Assembly (NCBI GenBank): GCA_030386875.1 | Contig: CM059560.1 | Coordinates: forward strand, 29,134,183-29,198,182 | DNA length: 64,000 nucleotides | Direction of reading: 5' to 3' | DNA from: Morinoia aosen | Taxonomy: Eukaryota > Arthropoda > Malacostraca > Amphipoda > Talitridae | Shown here: in pieces, positions 46,317 to 59,885 of the stretch | Numbering within the stretch: the stretch's first letter is position 1 | Layout: each line of letters opens with the position of its first letter | Made by a program: the position numbers and the translations under genes | Notes under the pieces: model-generated | Databases searched by the model: none | What the model was told of the DNA's origin: nothing | What the model saw: the letters and a program-made list of their open reading frames with translations, nothing else

Positions 46317-47299
46317 TTTGCTCAAAGCGTGTTTTCATCTGCAAAAACCAAAGCATCTCTTTATTTAATGAACATTAGGTTCACCAAACACTTAACAACC
46401 TACTCGAATAGGTTGGAAAGGAAATGGAGATATTCATAACTGCTTATATGTTTGTAGAGAGCCTGAATATTATAATTATCATAAAAGACGTATCAATTCC
46501 CTACCAGAAGATATTTTCAATATTTTCTCTTGCAAATCAGACCCGAAATGGTTTTCTTCTTGTTTTTTAGAGTATAAAATATTGAATTTATAGATGCGTG
46601 TGTATGTGTTTGCATCTATACATATGTTGATGTAAATTGTGTTGCTGAGCACCCAATATTATGAGTGTTTCGAAATGTTTCGTGGAAAATTCGGGTGAAT
46701 CTTTTGAATTGGGCAAAAACTAAAGTTGTCAAGTTTTCAAAGTATTTTTTAGGCCAGGCATGTAGGTAAGCTCAACTTAGTATCGCTTATCTGATGAAAA
46801 GAGAGATTAAAGACTTCAATATGCACTGCAATGTTTTCCGCAATGATGCAATGTCAACAACAAGAGGATATAAGTTGGCCCCTGAAAATGTTATTAATTT
46901 TGGAGAAAGGGAATTCAAGGATTTACATGTTGAAAGTTAAATTTAGAATATTTTTATGTCTTGCACTGTATTTGACTCGATATTACTCTTAGGCGTAACA
47001 AATCAGTGCATTGTCCGTCGATAAGTCTTCTTCCTTTAAGTATCACTGATAACTATATATGAACAAATTTGCTCTTTCATGCCATGACCGTGAAATCAGA
47101 TTTTCTATTTTGAATTTCTCGACATGAAGTGCATTTCATTACTTTGATGAATACTTGTAGAAATATTTAATATTTCTCTCGATTTATATGTGAGCTCCTT
47201 CAAATGCTAGAATCGATGGAGCAAATATTTGCCATCAGTTTGGTTTACTTAATGTACAAACATATACCAGGCTTCTCCTCCCAATGGGAGGGTAGCTAC

Positions 47300-48930
47300 A
47301 ATTATCACTTTTAGTCACTATGAGGCGAGAGAGGCAGCACTGTCCGCACCAGAACTGCCCGGATCAGAAGCAGCCTAGCACAACCATCTTCCACAGTCAG
47401 GCTCAACAGCCATATCTAGTTTACCCCGACCGCTTCATTGAGCACAGCCCCTCCCCCCGCACAGGACAGGTCAACCCCATCACACGCGAGCAGGCTTCCA
47501 GTACCGCGTCAAAAAGATAAAATTACCTCCTTATGCACTGCCTCTACTCACTTCTTTCCGCAGTCATCCCTCTCGTCACTTCCACAGTCAGACCCTTCTC
47601 ATACAAAGCACGTTTCTCCCTATCCATCCAACTCATCCGTGGCCTACTTCGCGCTCTAATACCACTCTCTTCCGACGTATAAACCTTTTTCACCAGCCGC
47701 TCAACATTCATTCTTTCAACATGCCCAAGCCATCCAAGCACTCTTTCATCGATCCGCCTGCTCAACTTTTTGACAACATCCGTCTGCCCTCTAGGCAACT
47801 CATTCCTGATCCTATCTCTTCTTGTTACTCCATACATGCTCCTCAAACACTTCATCTCAAACACATCCAGCTTCTTCCTCTCAGCTGCTCTCAAACCCCA
47901 AGTCTGCTCCATACAGCAAAACTGGCACGATCAAGCTTTCAAACAGTCTCCTCTCAGCATTCACACACGAACTCCTGCATTCAAAAACTATCCTCATTGC
48001 AACCCCCAATGTCTTGCAGCCTTCGCTCACTCGATGCCTCACTTCTACTTCTACCCTATCCTTCACAGCCACGTCCGACCCGAGGTACCTAAAAGGCTCT
48101 ACCTCATCTAACACTTCACCATTCATTCTCTCATCCAAAATTCTAAACGCTCCACCTTTTGAACATCTCATCACCATACTTTCATTTACATTTACCCTCA
48201 ATTTACGCCTTTCGTACACTGTACCCAACTCTTCAACCAGTCTCCGCAGTTTTTCCTCTGAATCAGCCGCCAGCGCTGTATCATCTGCAAATAACAGCTG
48301 ACACACTTCCCAACTCACCATTTTGTCCCGCTAACTGCGCACCTTTTCCCAACACTCTGGCATTCACTTCTCTCACTACACCATCCATAAGCAAATCAAA
48401 CAACCACGACGACATCTCAAAACCCTGTCTCACACCTGTCACAACTGGGAACCACTAACTCACCTCATTCCCAATTCTCACACATGCTCTGCTATCAATG
48501 TAGAAACTCTTGATCGCATTCAACAGTCTCCCTCCCTCTCCATACAAGCTTACAACTTGCCATAAAGCCTCACGGTCCACTCTGTTATACGCCTTCTCTA
48601 GATCCATAAATGCCCAACATACATCTTTTCCTTTTGTCAAGTATTTCTCATTTACCTGCATCACAGCAAACATTTGATCAACCCAACGCACACCATCCGT
48701 CATCACTCTCACTTTTCCAATTATTATAAAACTCTTCCATACAGCTTCCCAACGACACTCGGTAGACTTATACCTCTGAAATTACTGCACTCATACCTGT
48801 CGCCTTTCCCCTTGTACAACGGAACTACACACGCGCTAATCTAACCTACCGGTACTTCACTAGCCTCAAAACACACATTAAACAAACGTACAGTTATGCC
48901 GTCATACAGTTTATCAGTTTATCGTACAGT
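47300..48930 (-). pseudogene. RTE-like LINE reverse transcriptase, 5'-truncated and broken
   Basis: Minus-strand motifs in order: VVPLYKGKGD and RGISL (about 48830-48770), CWAFMDLEKAYNRVDREALW (about 48635-48575), VRQGFEMSS (about 48430), LLFADDTAL (48300), RKLRVNVNESMVM (48200), and the C-terminal KCLRSMYGVTRRDRIRN and WLGHVERM. The catalytic FADD is intact. At least three frame breaks separate the parts, and the element starts without endonuclease. Open frames on the + strand here are antisense shadows. Confidence 0.88.
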
Positions 48931-48949
48931 TATACAGTTTATCAAGGTG

Positions 48950-51920
48950 ATGAAATTTTTGGAAAAGGAAGGAAAGAATGATATTACTTAAGAAAAATTA
49001 GGGTATTCTTACGCCTCAAGACAGTCGAAGGGATAAAAGTGCTTCCAGTTGATTGGAGGTGTATGAATTGGGTCGCTAAAGGATGTGTTGGGGGGAAAGA
49101 TTCCAAGAACAGTATTACAATAGGTCTCTAGATTTAACTCCGATGTCACTTCATTTCTGTTATGATACCGCTGCAATTAGATGTAATGTCGGCACTTTAT
49201 GGCGTTAACATGGAAAAATCTTTCGTCGTCGTGACTTTTTCTTGTCCCATTCTTTTATTTTATTTATCAAAGTCAAAAGGGGCTTGTCAATGTTTTCATT
49301 TTAATATTAATCACATATATGACTATCGTGATAAACTGTCATCAGTCTCTCTCGAGAGAATATAAATCGTAATAATATTTATTTCGTACGAAGTATTGAC
49401 GTTTATTCAATTAATATCATTTTATGGCGTTCAACCATATAACAACATGGATAACCTATCTCATCTGTACGGAAAATCATGAGATCTGAACCATACCAAA
49501 AGTTAAAAGGTAATCACAGAATCCCTTTAACGCATCAGCGAGATTGTCTAATACATCAACATGAATCTAATGCACCTACCCTCCGCAGAAAATATTCCTA
49601 CACGCGCTGAAATCGAGCGTCAATTAATCTACGCGTGAGAGAGCTTGTAAGAAACTATGAATGATGAAATGATGCTGATGAAAAAATGAGTACATGTAAC
49701 AATAAACACTTATCTTGCTCGTGGGTTCCAAGATGATGCATATAGTGGGCTATACGTGACTTTTACGTTAATTAATACGTCACTCAAGTGTTGTATGGTG
49801 GGAACCCTGGCATTCCCGAAGTCCAAGGTAATTAAAAAACGAAATGTGTGTGTACTTTTAGTAAGTGGATTTTCATGTTGCATTTTGACCAACCAGTGAC
49901 GGTGCAACGCCATCTCGAATCCCTTCAAAGGCAGGGACGTCGTTCAAGTTTCCGATTAATTCAGTTCGGTTTCTTTTTCATAGATAGTAATGCAGGAATG
50001 AGTCGTTTATTTTCAGTCGTTATTTAGTTCATCTTCTAAAACAAACAGGGATAAAAAATCAAATTGAAACTAATTGTATGAATAACCAGTTCGGAATTTT
50101 GTTCGAAGTTAAACACGTAGACCAGGAAAATAGAATATTTTGTGCATTCTTGTAACGTTTAAATCCCCTCATTACACCTTGCGATCTCTTCACTTTTGTA
50201 ATGAGAGAAGTCAAGATACCGTGACCCACATAGACATTTACATCTATAAAATTAATTATATATATATTTATAAATAACCTACATAGTGAAGTTCTTCTGA
50301 AGTAAAAATCCGAAGTACATGTTAAAGTAAATTTGCAAGGTAGAGGGAATATTTTCAACTTATATATATCTGCTAGAATTCCAATATAAGTAGAAAGATA
50401 TAAAATGAATAACAACGAGGGTCATTGGCCAATGGCATGAAATTAATATGAGTATGACAAATCCCGAACGGATCAATTTTTTCCGCAAATATGTGGATTA
50501 ATAGTATATTTTCTCTTCGGGTGAATATTGACGTTCTAAACTATCAAGTCTTGAAAACACGTGGCCCAAACTCAGTTTTAACTAAAATTTTAAGCAATTC
50601 AAATAACGTTTAAATTAAACCCAAATCAACACGAAATCTCACGCGCAACCATGTCTGAAAATTTTCATTGGGCAGTGAAATCGAAAACTATCATACGAAC
50701 TTAATTTCTTTCTAAAATATGAGTTTCGAATAATGCCTTCGGCAGTTGTCCTATAGGAGGGTTAAAAATTTAATTCTACCATTAGTGTTACTGCTGAATT
50801 TTTCAACAATCTAGAATTGAAACCAAAAAGAAATTGGAACATTAGATGTTGTAATAGAGCTGATTTTTCCAGCCTGTCTCTTGTAGGTGCCTGCGATGCA
50901 CATAGAGTAAAGAACTTTAATTATGCCTTGTTCCTATACCTGTATCATTCATTTTATTTCGTACTGTTCCTGTTATTTTTAATTTGTATTATTGGTTATC
51001 ATATTTCTACTAAATATTAATTTTATTTGTTCAACATGTGTGTGTTTATGTGAACATAGAAGCCGCCTCTGCGGTTACGTACAGAGGCCTACCACCGCAC
51101 CCTATTAATCTGTTGTGGGTTGTCGCTGGGTGCAGGTGTGCGGTGCTTCTCGGGCGGTTAAATGACCGTTTGATAATTTGTGGCAATTGAGGAAAGTGTT
51201 ATTGTATTAGGAGTAACTGTTATTCATTTTTCATATTTCTTAGTGTTGGTCAGCTCATCAATTATTACAATACTTACCAATCTGAACACTTGAGGAAACT
51301 TCAGATTATCCTGTGTATGAGTTTTGTTTTCTAAATTGCAGTCTATCTTTCGATAATAAATATTTTTAAACCTCCAGATTCACGGTAGCTTCGATGAAAG
51401 TGAAATGTTTCTTCACACCTAGCGTCCATTATTGTTGCCACCGATGCCACAGAACGGTGTTACCTAAGGATCTCTCAATAAACAGAGTTCTATTGTCTGT
51501 AACTCAAGTTTCTTTGTGTTAATATAATGATAAATTCCTCTGTAAATTTTCTGAAACTAGATATTGATCGTGTGTAACTTTTTTTTTGATTTGTTTTTCA
51601 GGCTCACTTATCGGACTTTGTTTACTCAGTTTTTTCAATTCTATTCATTTCTACCAATAAAGCCATCGCCTCTTCCTAATTTCCATATCATAGTGTTAAC
51701 TACGCTCAGGGGCTGGACCTAAAACAATGTAACCCAAAATAGTAAAAAAGAATTATGTGCAATCCATTGGTTTTATAATAGATGACTTTTTTTCATCAAG
51801 CAGTATAAAAATGCTTGTTCACGGTGGCTGCAGTTGAAATTTGGGAATGTTTTTTTTTTCGGGAAACAACGGTCACTTCGGACGGTCATATCCACGAAAA
51901 AATGTTACGACTGAATTTCC
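48950..51920. other. Intergenic between G2 and the inverted A-B-C block
   Basis: Apart from the GC-rich island at 51.06 kb nothing was recognised; open frames are short and unsupported. Confidence 0.4.
51062..51165. other. GC-rich island with nested complementary segments
   Basis: In AT-rich surroundings, GCCTCTG (51065-51071) pairs with CAGAGGC (51082-51088), and CACCGCAC (51093-51100) with GTGCGGTG (51138-51145). Nature unknown; a SINE head or structured RNA is possible. Confidence 0.35.
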
Positions 51921-51929
51921 ATACTAAAA

Positions 51930-54350
51930 ATGTACCCTGTGTTTAATGTACGCCACCATCAATCGGCTCCATTTTCACCAGGTTGGTAGCGATGGCGGGG
52001 CGCAGCTGCGGAGAAAAATTTCCCATTGGATCGCGGTAGCCACCTATACGTGAAAATATGTGTGATAAGTCCCATTTTTGCGCACCTACATGACAATAAT
52101 TGGCCGCTGTACAATATGTTGCGTAGACTTAAGCTTCATGCAAACGTAATTGCGTTTAACTGCGCTGCATAGATCCTGCTGCTCCACTTTGCCCTGACAT
52201 TGATGAAGTGAGATATTTCTGAATCAGGAGAACTAACTAATGAGTTTAAACTGAATACCTCAGATAGTAAAATAAAAAAATTATTACTGCTGGAAACACC
52301 ATATTTTAAAAGTGTTAAGAATTATTCCAGTAAGTGAAATTTAGCCAACTGTCCATCGGAACTTGCTCTTTTACTGATTTAATAAACCAGAACGAATGAA
52401 GTAACTGCCTAATAAAGTTTTAAGAATAACTACCAGCTCTCGAAAACTGACTCTAAAATGTTTGTCGACAAAACCCTCAATCTAAATGGGTTCAAAGACC
52501 TGCTTGAAAATCATACATGAGCATTTAATGATGTTCACTAATTGCAAATCTTTCTAATGTTGAGCAAGGATTACAACGCAATTTATTACTGCGCTAATAT
52601 ATTGATATTGTTTAAGCTTCGTTTGAGTACGTTTCTTCCGGGTTAATTATTCTGTCGCACGAAAAATCAGTCTAAGAGATTTTTGATCCATTGACAAAAA
52701 CAGGCAAAAACACATCAAAATTTCATAAATTATTTAAGTCAGGCAATTTCTTGAACATTCCATTTGAGCTGTGATTAACTAAAACGTTATTTGATCATAT
52801 GAATAATAATATTGGCAATGGTAGAGATTTGATACTTATCAACGAAAATTTGGAAGTTCATGAAGGTAACTAATGCACGACTATCTGAACACAGATGAAC
52901 AGCATCTAGAACCTGGCAACATTTAAAATAGTGCTGCAGTCTCAGTTTTCTCGGGCCAGGCGAATATTTGAACAGCCGATTTAAAAAGATCAGCAGTAGA
53001 GGCAAATCTGATGTTGAAATGCTCTTCGGATTTGTTGATGCTTCTCACATTGAATTTGGAAATATTATATGACTTCCGCTAACGTAAACGTACCAAGCAT
53101 TTCACACGTATTAGCCAGTTATTCCACATGCCAATTTTCTTTTCGCTGAGTACAAAATTCCGCTCCATTAAAACTGATCTTGTCTTCCATGAGGACAAGA
53201 TGACTGATTGAGGTGGGGCTGCTGACAAGGTGACAAGTTGTGGAAGAATTCTTCACGCATCGTCGTTTTTGTCACAATAAATCAGCTCCAAACACCTTAG
53301 TTCCTGATCTCACAGAATAATTTTCAGAGCATTAAATCTAATTTTTTTAGAAAATAATTTGTCGTATAGACGTGTCTTAAAAAACAGACACAAAATTTCA
53401 TAATTGACTCTAATACTTCGTCAGGGTTTCGCTTGTCGAGAGTACGGTGAGTTGAAATGCACCAGCAACACATCAGCTAGGAATGAACTATAATCGGTTT
53501 TCATTATTTTATCGTTTGTATGATGGAACGAAATAGATAGGACTAAGGATATGCAATGCATGCCTTCGTCCTCTTCAGTACTATATTTTACAAAGTAAAT
53601 AAATTGAATAATATTTCAGATATATTTAGGAGTATTTTGTTCAGCCAAAAAAGTAAATTTTGTAAAGACTTGTATGAATATGTCTTATTCAATTTTTGGA
53701 TTCTGCTTACAAATATTTGGGTTAGTGAATTCTTTCCCTAATATTCGTGAAGTTGACAGCGTCACAATTTCCTCAATAATTATTGAAATTCATTGAATTC
53801 TGCGCTGTCTGATGACACATCATAGTTCGATCTTGAGAAACGCGAATTTAGGTTTACTTTTTTGAGACACGAGCTGGCCAGCACCAACGTGAAAGTTTTC
53901 TAAATATTTTTCGAACAGCTTCGAAAATTAGCAGTGAAATTACATATGTTTCGCAAGTACGAACATTTGCATGCACTGCTTACTTTCAGTACCAACATTT
54001 TTAGCCTATTGTGAAGAACAATAACTTCCATTGAGTGATTGAGAAAAAATAAAAATTAGGAATTATAATTTGAAGATATGAGAAAATTTTCTTCATTTCA
54101 TATATGGAAACTGCGTCTTCGCATTATATCGTGGGTCGCTTTTCAAATGGGAAATGCAACGTTGTTGAAAAATAAAAGTCGTCCCAGGTAACTCTTTTAA
54201 TCACTTCTGGTCCTTGCAGCAAAAGAAATAAAAATTGGGATTACGATGAGACCGTGATCAGAGACGTCACTGCATTTTAATGGCAACGGTTACAAGTCTT
54301 CAAAAGTATAAAAAGCTGTGTCCACTTTCAGGTTTACAACTGGTGTCGAA
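51930..54350 (-). repeat. Segmental-duplication blocks A-B-C, inverted copy downstream of G3
   Basis: Minus strand: A 54350-53400, B 53340-52160, C 52200-51930. This is the least diverged partner of 7777-9340 and shows what the LTR-like element interrupted there. Confidence 0.75.
51943..52043 (-). CDS. Conserved 3'-terminal exon candidate in block C, inverted copy
   Basis: Minus strand, same acceptor (CACGTATAG) and length as 9051-9151. Encodes GGYRDPMGNFSPQLRPAIA...PIDGGVH and TAA. Conservation of frame, splice site and stop suggests constraint, although the ratio of replacement to silent changes is not low. Product unknown. Confidence 0.35.
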
Positions 54351-55151
54351 AAAAATATATTTCTAAACTTCAATTTTTTCCAACTTCTCAATTCTACGAA
54401 ATATTTCAATTTATTCACGTGTTTAAATAAACAGAATATCACTTAATTTTTTACATCATCATGTAAATCGTTAAAACTTCAAGCCTCTATCAATCTATAA
54501 AATGCAACGTTTCAAACTATCACAATTTTCCAGCTGAAAAAATAGAGTAGATCATATTTTTATTCAGTCACATTGGTAGAAAATGGCAATCAATTGTTCA
54601 AGCAAAAGCAGACCAGTAAGAACACAAAAAATCACATTGTAAGAAGACTAGATAGGAGTAATTTTTGTACTGTAAGGATATCGATCACCAGCAGGCTAGC
54701 TAATATTGCACAGCAGTTAAATGTTCATTGTGCCAGAGACATAGGGGAAATGTACGAACAAGTGTATATATGTTTCAAACTTTTAGGCTTCAGTCCCATA
54801 GAATAATTTTAAAACAACGAAATTATTAATATTTTCGTTGAGGGCGGCTTAAGCTGGCGAATATGTAATGCTTCTATTATTTAAATCTGCACTATTTTAA
54901 CAAAATTGTATAGAATTTTTGTGTTAAAAAGATCTTGACAATGTTCTTGAAGACTCGTTCATTAGTTTTGTAATTATTGTGCATTTGATTTTGTTAAAAT
55001 GTGTTAACTTGACGTTTATTATGCTGTTGACTATTGTGGGGCTCAGGATTCATTTCAAAAAGTTAGCAATAGTTTTGCCTATCAGAGGATTAGGAAAATT
55101 GTTGTTGATTAGCAAGCGTTTAACTCCAATCCTCTCAGAATGAAAACTAGC

Positions 55152-56100
55152 CTAGCTGTTACAAACTTTATTTGCTCTATTTATTAAATTATGTATGACA
55201 TCCTTTTCGCACATATGCGGAGCATCACAATCATAATTTATGGTTTCTTCCGCATGTGAAAGCTCGACATACATCGATCTTTGAAAAGTTATGTGCGACG
55301 CTTCGACAAAAACATCTGAAAATGTAGTTTCCCATCTACACCAAACTCGTACGTGAAATTCAACACCGATTTTTCTGTCATTCAATTTCTCTAACATCTC
55401 GAACAGCTCTACACTTTCTACTTGAACGAAAATGTCATTTAGGTATTTACAGTACCATATCGGTTTAGCAGGCACAGAGTTTATAGCTAGATTTTTCCCG
55501 CACGACATGTAGAAATTGGCCAACGTGTGTCCTTAGAGGAACCCATTGCTACACCATCTACTTGACTGAACAAGCTGCAATCAATATTTTTAAAAGGAGC
55601 TTCAGTTGTGCAGATTGTGTGTAGCTTTTCAATATATGACGTGGAAACAGATTAGGTGGAGAACGGTCGTCACTTTTGTTCACGAAATCTGAAATTATCT
55701 CTAGAGTATCGTAAACAGGTACATTTGTGAACAATGACTCTACATCCAATGAGGCTAATGCACCGCTCGGGGTTTTACAACGTAGCAATGCAATGAATTC
55801 GCCGGTTGATCGCAGCATATATTTCTGGGGAATACTCGGTGAAGTAATTTTATTCAAGGCTTTTTACACGGGATAGATTGCGGCATGAATTTGAAAAATT
55901 ATGGGCCTAAATGTAGGATCATTCTGATTCTTATGAACTTGAGCATTGCCGTAAATATACCCAAGTTGCAAATGGCCTTCCGAGTTTTTTAAGTTATAGT
56001 TATTTATAACAGCATTCACAGTAGATATGAGTTCGTCGAGTAATCTTCCTGGGAAGTACAATACGATAAATGTTCACCTATGTTTTCCAATAATAATTTA
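55152..56100 (-). pseudogene. Penelope-like reverse transcriptase relic
   Basis: Minus-strand segments: GYIYGNAQVHKN and RPIIFQIHAA (56061-55864), PQKYMLRSTGEF and LASLDVESLFTNVPV (55857-55700), and KYLNDIFVQVE (55460 region) where the catalytic Y-x-D-D reads YLND. Conserved Penelope-like order; frameshifts near 55860 and 55540. No endonuclease domain found further on. A separate copy, in opposite orientation, lies at 27.65-28.62 kb. Confidence 0.82.
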
Positions 56101-56109
56101 AGGGCGTTT

Positions 56110-59100
56110 GACGTTGTGCTCCTTTGAAATAAGATCTGTGTCTATGGATCTGTAATTAATTGCCATTTTATAAACAAAAATTCAGTGGTCAGTTTTAACC
56201 AAATATTTGAGTGCGCACGATTGACCAAAAAACTTAGCGTGGCCATTCTGAAAGTAATCACCCGGCCAACTCGTACCTTTATCCTGTCTCTCTCATCAGT
56301 CAGCTGTTGAACTACCCAAGTTCAAAACGAGGCATTCCTTCCTTGTTTTCTTCAAGTGACAGTTTCTCTCACCATCGTTTTCAGACCATGATGACGAATA
56401 GATAAATTTCAATGGCAATATTTAGATAGTGACTTATTACAGAGCACAAGGTACTACGAATATTCCATTGGTCGATATTAAGATATGTTTCATCTCGACG
56501 TTAAAGAATATGGGTTCCTGCTCTTTCCGAATAGTCTTATGGTGGATGATAGCGTAACTTGAGGTCTACCGTATAAAGACTACTCAGGTGCAGTTCTCGA
56601 TTCACAAATTGTGTTGATCGTTAAATTAAATGTACGGAAATAAGTCATTTCCATTAGTAACTTAACCTACCCTAAGCTAACCACACGCCACAAAACTATC
56701 AAGAGGGAGATCTCATGCTACAATGTGGCAGACCTCAAGCTATAGCAGCATTCTAATGGCGACCGTCATCTTGTTTCAACTACCGATTTTCAGAGATATG
56801 TTCACTTGCGTCAAAACCGGTCCTGAAAGTGTAAATGACGATTCTATATTGGTTGAAGGAAGAGAGAGCCCGTGTACTTCAAACGAGCGATACTGATATT
56901 GATGTGAATACGAAATTCCCACGATTTTTCACATTGTAAATTTTCTTACTCCGAGGGGAAATAACACCGTATTAATGGAAAGTTTCGATCCAGGCAAAAA
57001 AAAGGTGAGATTCCGATCTAAGAGTTCAATATTCTGTATTTTTCTAATTAGAACAGGTCTTTCCATTTAGTTTAGATCATCTTTTAAGGTTACACAGATT
57101 TCCTGTTTTCCGGCAGTGATTGTTTACTTCGCCAACTTTTATCTCGTTTTCTACTCGTAAGTTTCCTTGTGAACCTTCTGTTTCTAAGCCTTGTCCTAAG
57201 ATTCAATTAACTCTGCTTGTGCATAGATTCTGCGTTACCTTTTAACTCCATATGCTTAATTCTTAAGAACATCATTAGGGCTAGGGAGCCTTGAACCATC
57301 TCATCTTCTAATTTTTACTGGTAAATTTTTTTAGTTCAACTTACCTTTAATCGCCTGGCTTCATCCTATCTACGGCGATTTACTCGAAGCATTTACAAAG
57401 GAGAAATAAATACTGTACCCTGAATTTGCAATGGTGTTCGATATGAGCTGATCCTGAAGATCGTGCCATTAATTCACGTCTTGCTTACTAGTGGCAAGAT
57501 TTTCATAGCACTTTAGATAGATGAAAAGTAAAGAAACCCATATCTCTTCACCGTTACGAGAACAATTGGAATTTGTTCAAAGGACGCATGCAAATTTTAG
57601 CATCGTAAACTTAGGAATTGGAGAGGAAAATTCTGTCGAGCACAAGCCGGATATTTTATTCTTCATTTCAGAAATCTTGAACATTAAGGCTCTTCCAAGG
57701 TGTTCAACACCGTTTATATTTTTAGAGAACTTTCCCACTTTCAATTTGTATAGCATGTTCAATAGGGTTTCACAAATTCAAACAATAAAGACGTTGATAG
57801 CTTAGGAGATATGCATGCTGGATTTCTTTCCAATGTATGAAAACTCACTTTCACTTAAAACTCACTGGTCCTATGTAGTTTTTCGGAAAAAAGAATTTGA
57901 ATTTTTTTTTTCAAGACAATGAAAACTATCAATTCATGTTTGAATTAATTTTTATCATGCCTTTCGCAAAGTTGATTTAAAAAACTAAGCATAGTGCCGA
58001 AATTTTTTCGAAAAATTCATGAATGCTGTTGCTTGTAAATGATTGAAACTGGAACGGAATACTATCGATGATTCGACCAAATAGGTGTCAAATTAATCGT
58101 CATCACACTATGGGTAGGTCGTGATGCTTATGCAGAAGATAATCGGAATATAACCGCTGGTAAAAAAATTCTCAATAATATTCAAGTTGCTAGAAATACA
58201 AAACAGATTCTGGAAAGTAAGAAAACACTTTCTACGTGATAAGTGCTTTATTTACTTTTAGATGCTCACATTTTTTAGGGTTGCTATAGCGTAGGTCAAC
58301 ATGTGAGCCTTGAGCAGACTCAAATCAGGTTCAATTACAGAATCATTTTTGACCTTGAAATTTTTAAATTCACTCTAGATTTTTTTTCTAGCGATACTTC
58401 ATATCATTACAAGATAATTTGAACTGATGTTCGCCGATTACAATTACACCCACATTGTATTAATCTAGAAAGTATGCATTTGGTCCTCGCAATTGATTTC
58501 ATTTTGCCGTGCTGGGATTAAAATCAAAGATCCCGAAGCAGCGATGTACAAATTGAGTTTGACGCCCGTACCTCCATGCAGAAAAATTGCAAACTGGTCA
58601 ACTGAAACTAAGAAAATGTCAAAATATTGAAGCAAGAAAATAAGAAAATTTCAAACGTCTTTCCAAGCTTTTCTGAACTATCGTGAAATATTAACAAACC
58701 TTGCACAAACATGTGTATCCTCAAATGAAATTACCATCTTTGATGTTAACTGAAGTCCTTTTTGCCATGAGCGACTGGTACTGATACAAATCCGTTGTGT
58801 TTTAGTAACAGTAGGCTGGTAATTTTTACCGCAATGTATGCAAGCGGTCATCAGCCGGTCTTACAATATTCTTCCAACCATTATGCATCATTGTCGATAG
58901 CTAATATCTAATTGAAATATACGCTAATGTATGCTCATCACATTTTATGCCATATTGTAACGAGGAGCTTTTGAGCAGACATGTTTTGAACCCAACGAAA
59001 TTAATGTGAGACAAAAATTTTTAGAGACCTCAACGACCCTCTTGTTGATGTGGAGGGAAATAATTTTCTGGAAAACCAACTGTTCGAAGTTTTCCGAGCA

Positions 59101-59190
59101 AGTTGCCGTGGAAAATTTCAAATTCAGATTTTGAATACTTTTTCATTCAGGCAATCACACGAGAAGTCTCGAAACTGAGGAAGAGACTTC
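56110..59190. other. Intergenic between the Penelope relic and G3
   Basis: No coding recognised. The 94-codon frame at 57521-57805 overlaps an antisense frame and has no recognisable motif. Confidence 0.4.
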
Positions 59191-59199
59191 TGATTAAAG

Positions 59200-59340
59200 T
59201 TAAAAAATCCCTTTCATAAATATGCATTTAACCCTTTGCTTCCGACAGAGCATCATAAAAAAACAGTAAAGTAAAATCATAATAATAAAAGGGAAATAAC
59301 TGCAAGCTCCAGATAACAGGTTTCGGTCATTCCACAAAAT
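59200..59340 (-). repeat. Segment shared downstream of G3 and G1
   Basis: Reverse complement matches 20870-21010 and lies at a similar distance past the gene stop (about 330 versus 420 bp). An open frame runs through both (SGACSYFPF / PGACNHFPY and MMLC.KQ) but I do not claim it is coding. Confidence 0.5.
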
Positions 59341-59663
59341 TACATGTTTGCCTAAGAGGATAAATCGTGGAGGTTCTTCCGATAGACTCAAAGTCTCTAT
59401 TGGAAGAACTTTGAGTCTGTTGAAACATGATAAGTAATATCCCTTATGACCGGATGGTGTTCCTCCCAATTTGTTTTCTCGTGAGTTGTCTACTTTTAAT
59501 CCTGTTGTCAGTGTTTTTCCAGCTGTAAAAATCAATTTCCTAATTTACCCTGCGTACAATAATGTTAGAAACCAAGAATATTGGGAGTACGTCAACAGAA
59601 ACCAACATTAATTTGGTCCAAATTTTGCCCTCCTATTCTCCCAAGACATATTTAACATTCCCG

Positions 59664-59885
59664 CTAGTATGAAGTCCAGATCTCAACCTCCCTCACCTCA
59701 AGGAGATATAAATCATAAGGATATTCTACGTATTTGTTCACAGCTGCATACCGGGAACAGAGTGGAGGATTCACATCAAAATCATACCACACCGTTGCTT
59801 CATCAATGGGTCCGTCGATGGTGCCGACCACTGTGAAGGCGCTGAAGTTTCCTGCAGCTGATGGCATGGCGTCACCGAGCAGCAG
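59664..59885 (-). CDS. G3 exon 4: C-terminal F5/8C and stop
   Basis: 222 bp, acceptor TACGCAG. Encodes LLLGDAMPSAAGNFS, TVVGTIDGPID, WYDFDVNPPLCSRYAAVNKY and LLEVREVEIWTSY. Same length as G1 exon 4. Confidence 0.83.
   Translation of the reverse strand: MLLGDAMPSAAGNFSAFTVVGTIDGPIDEATVWYDFDVNPPLCSRYAAVNKYVEYPYDLYLLEVREVEIWTSY

Noticed and set aside
47721..48301. Plus-strand open frames up to 159 codons
   Set aside because: Antisense of the LINE reverse transcriptase; Ser/Pro-rich shadow text.
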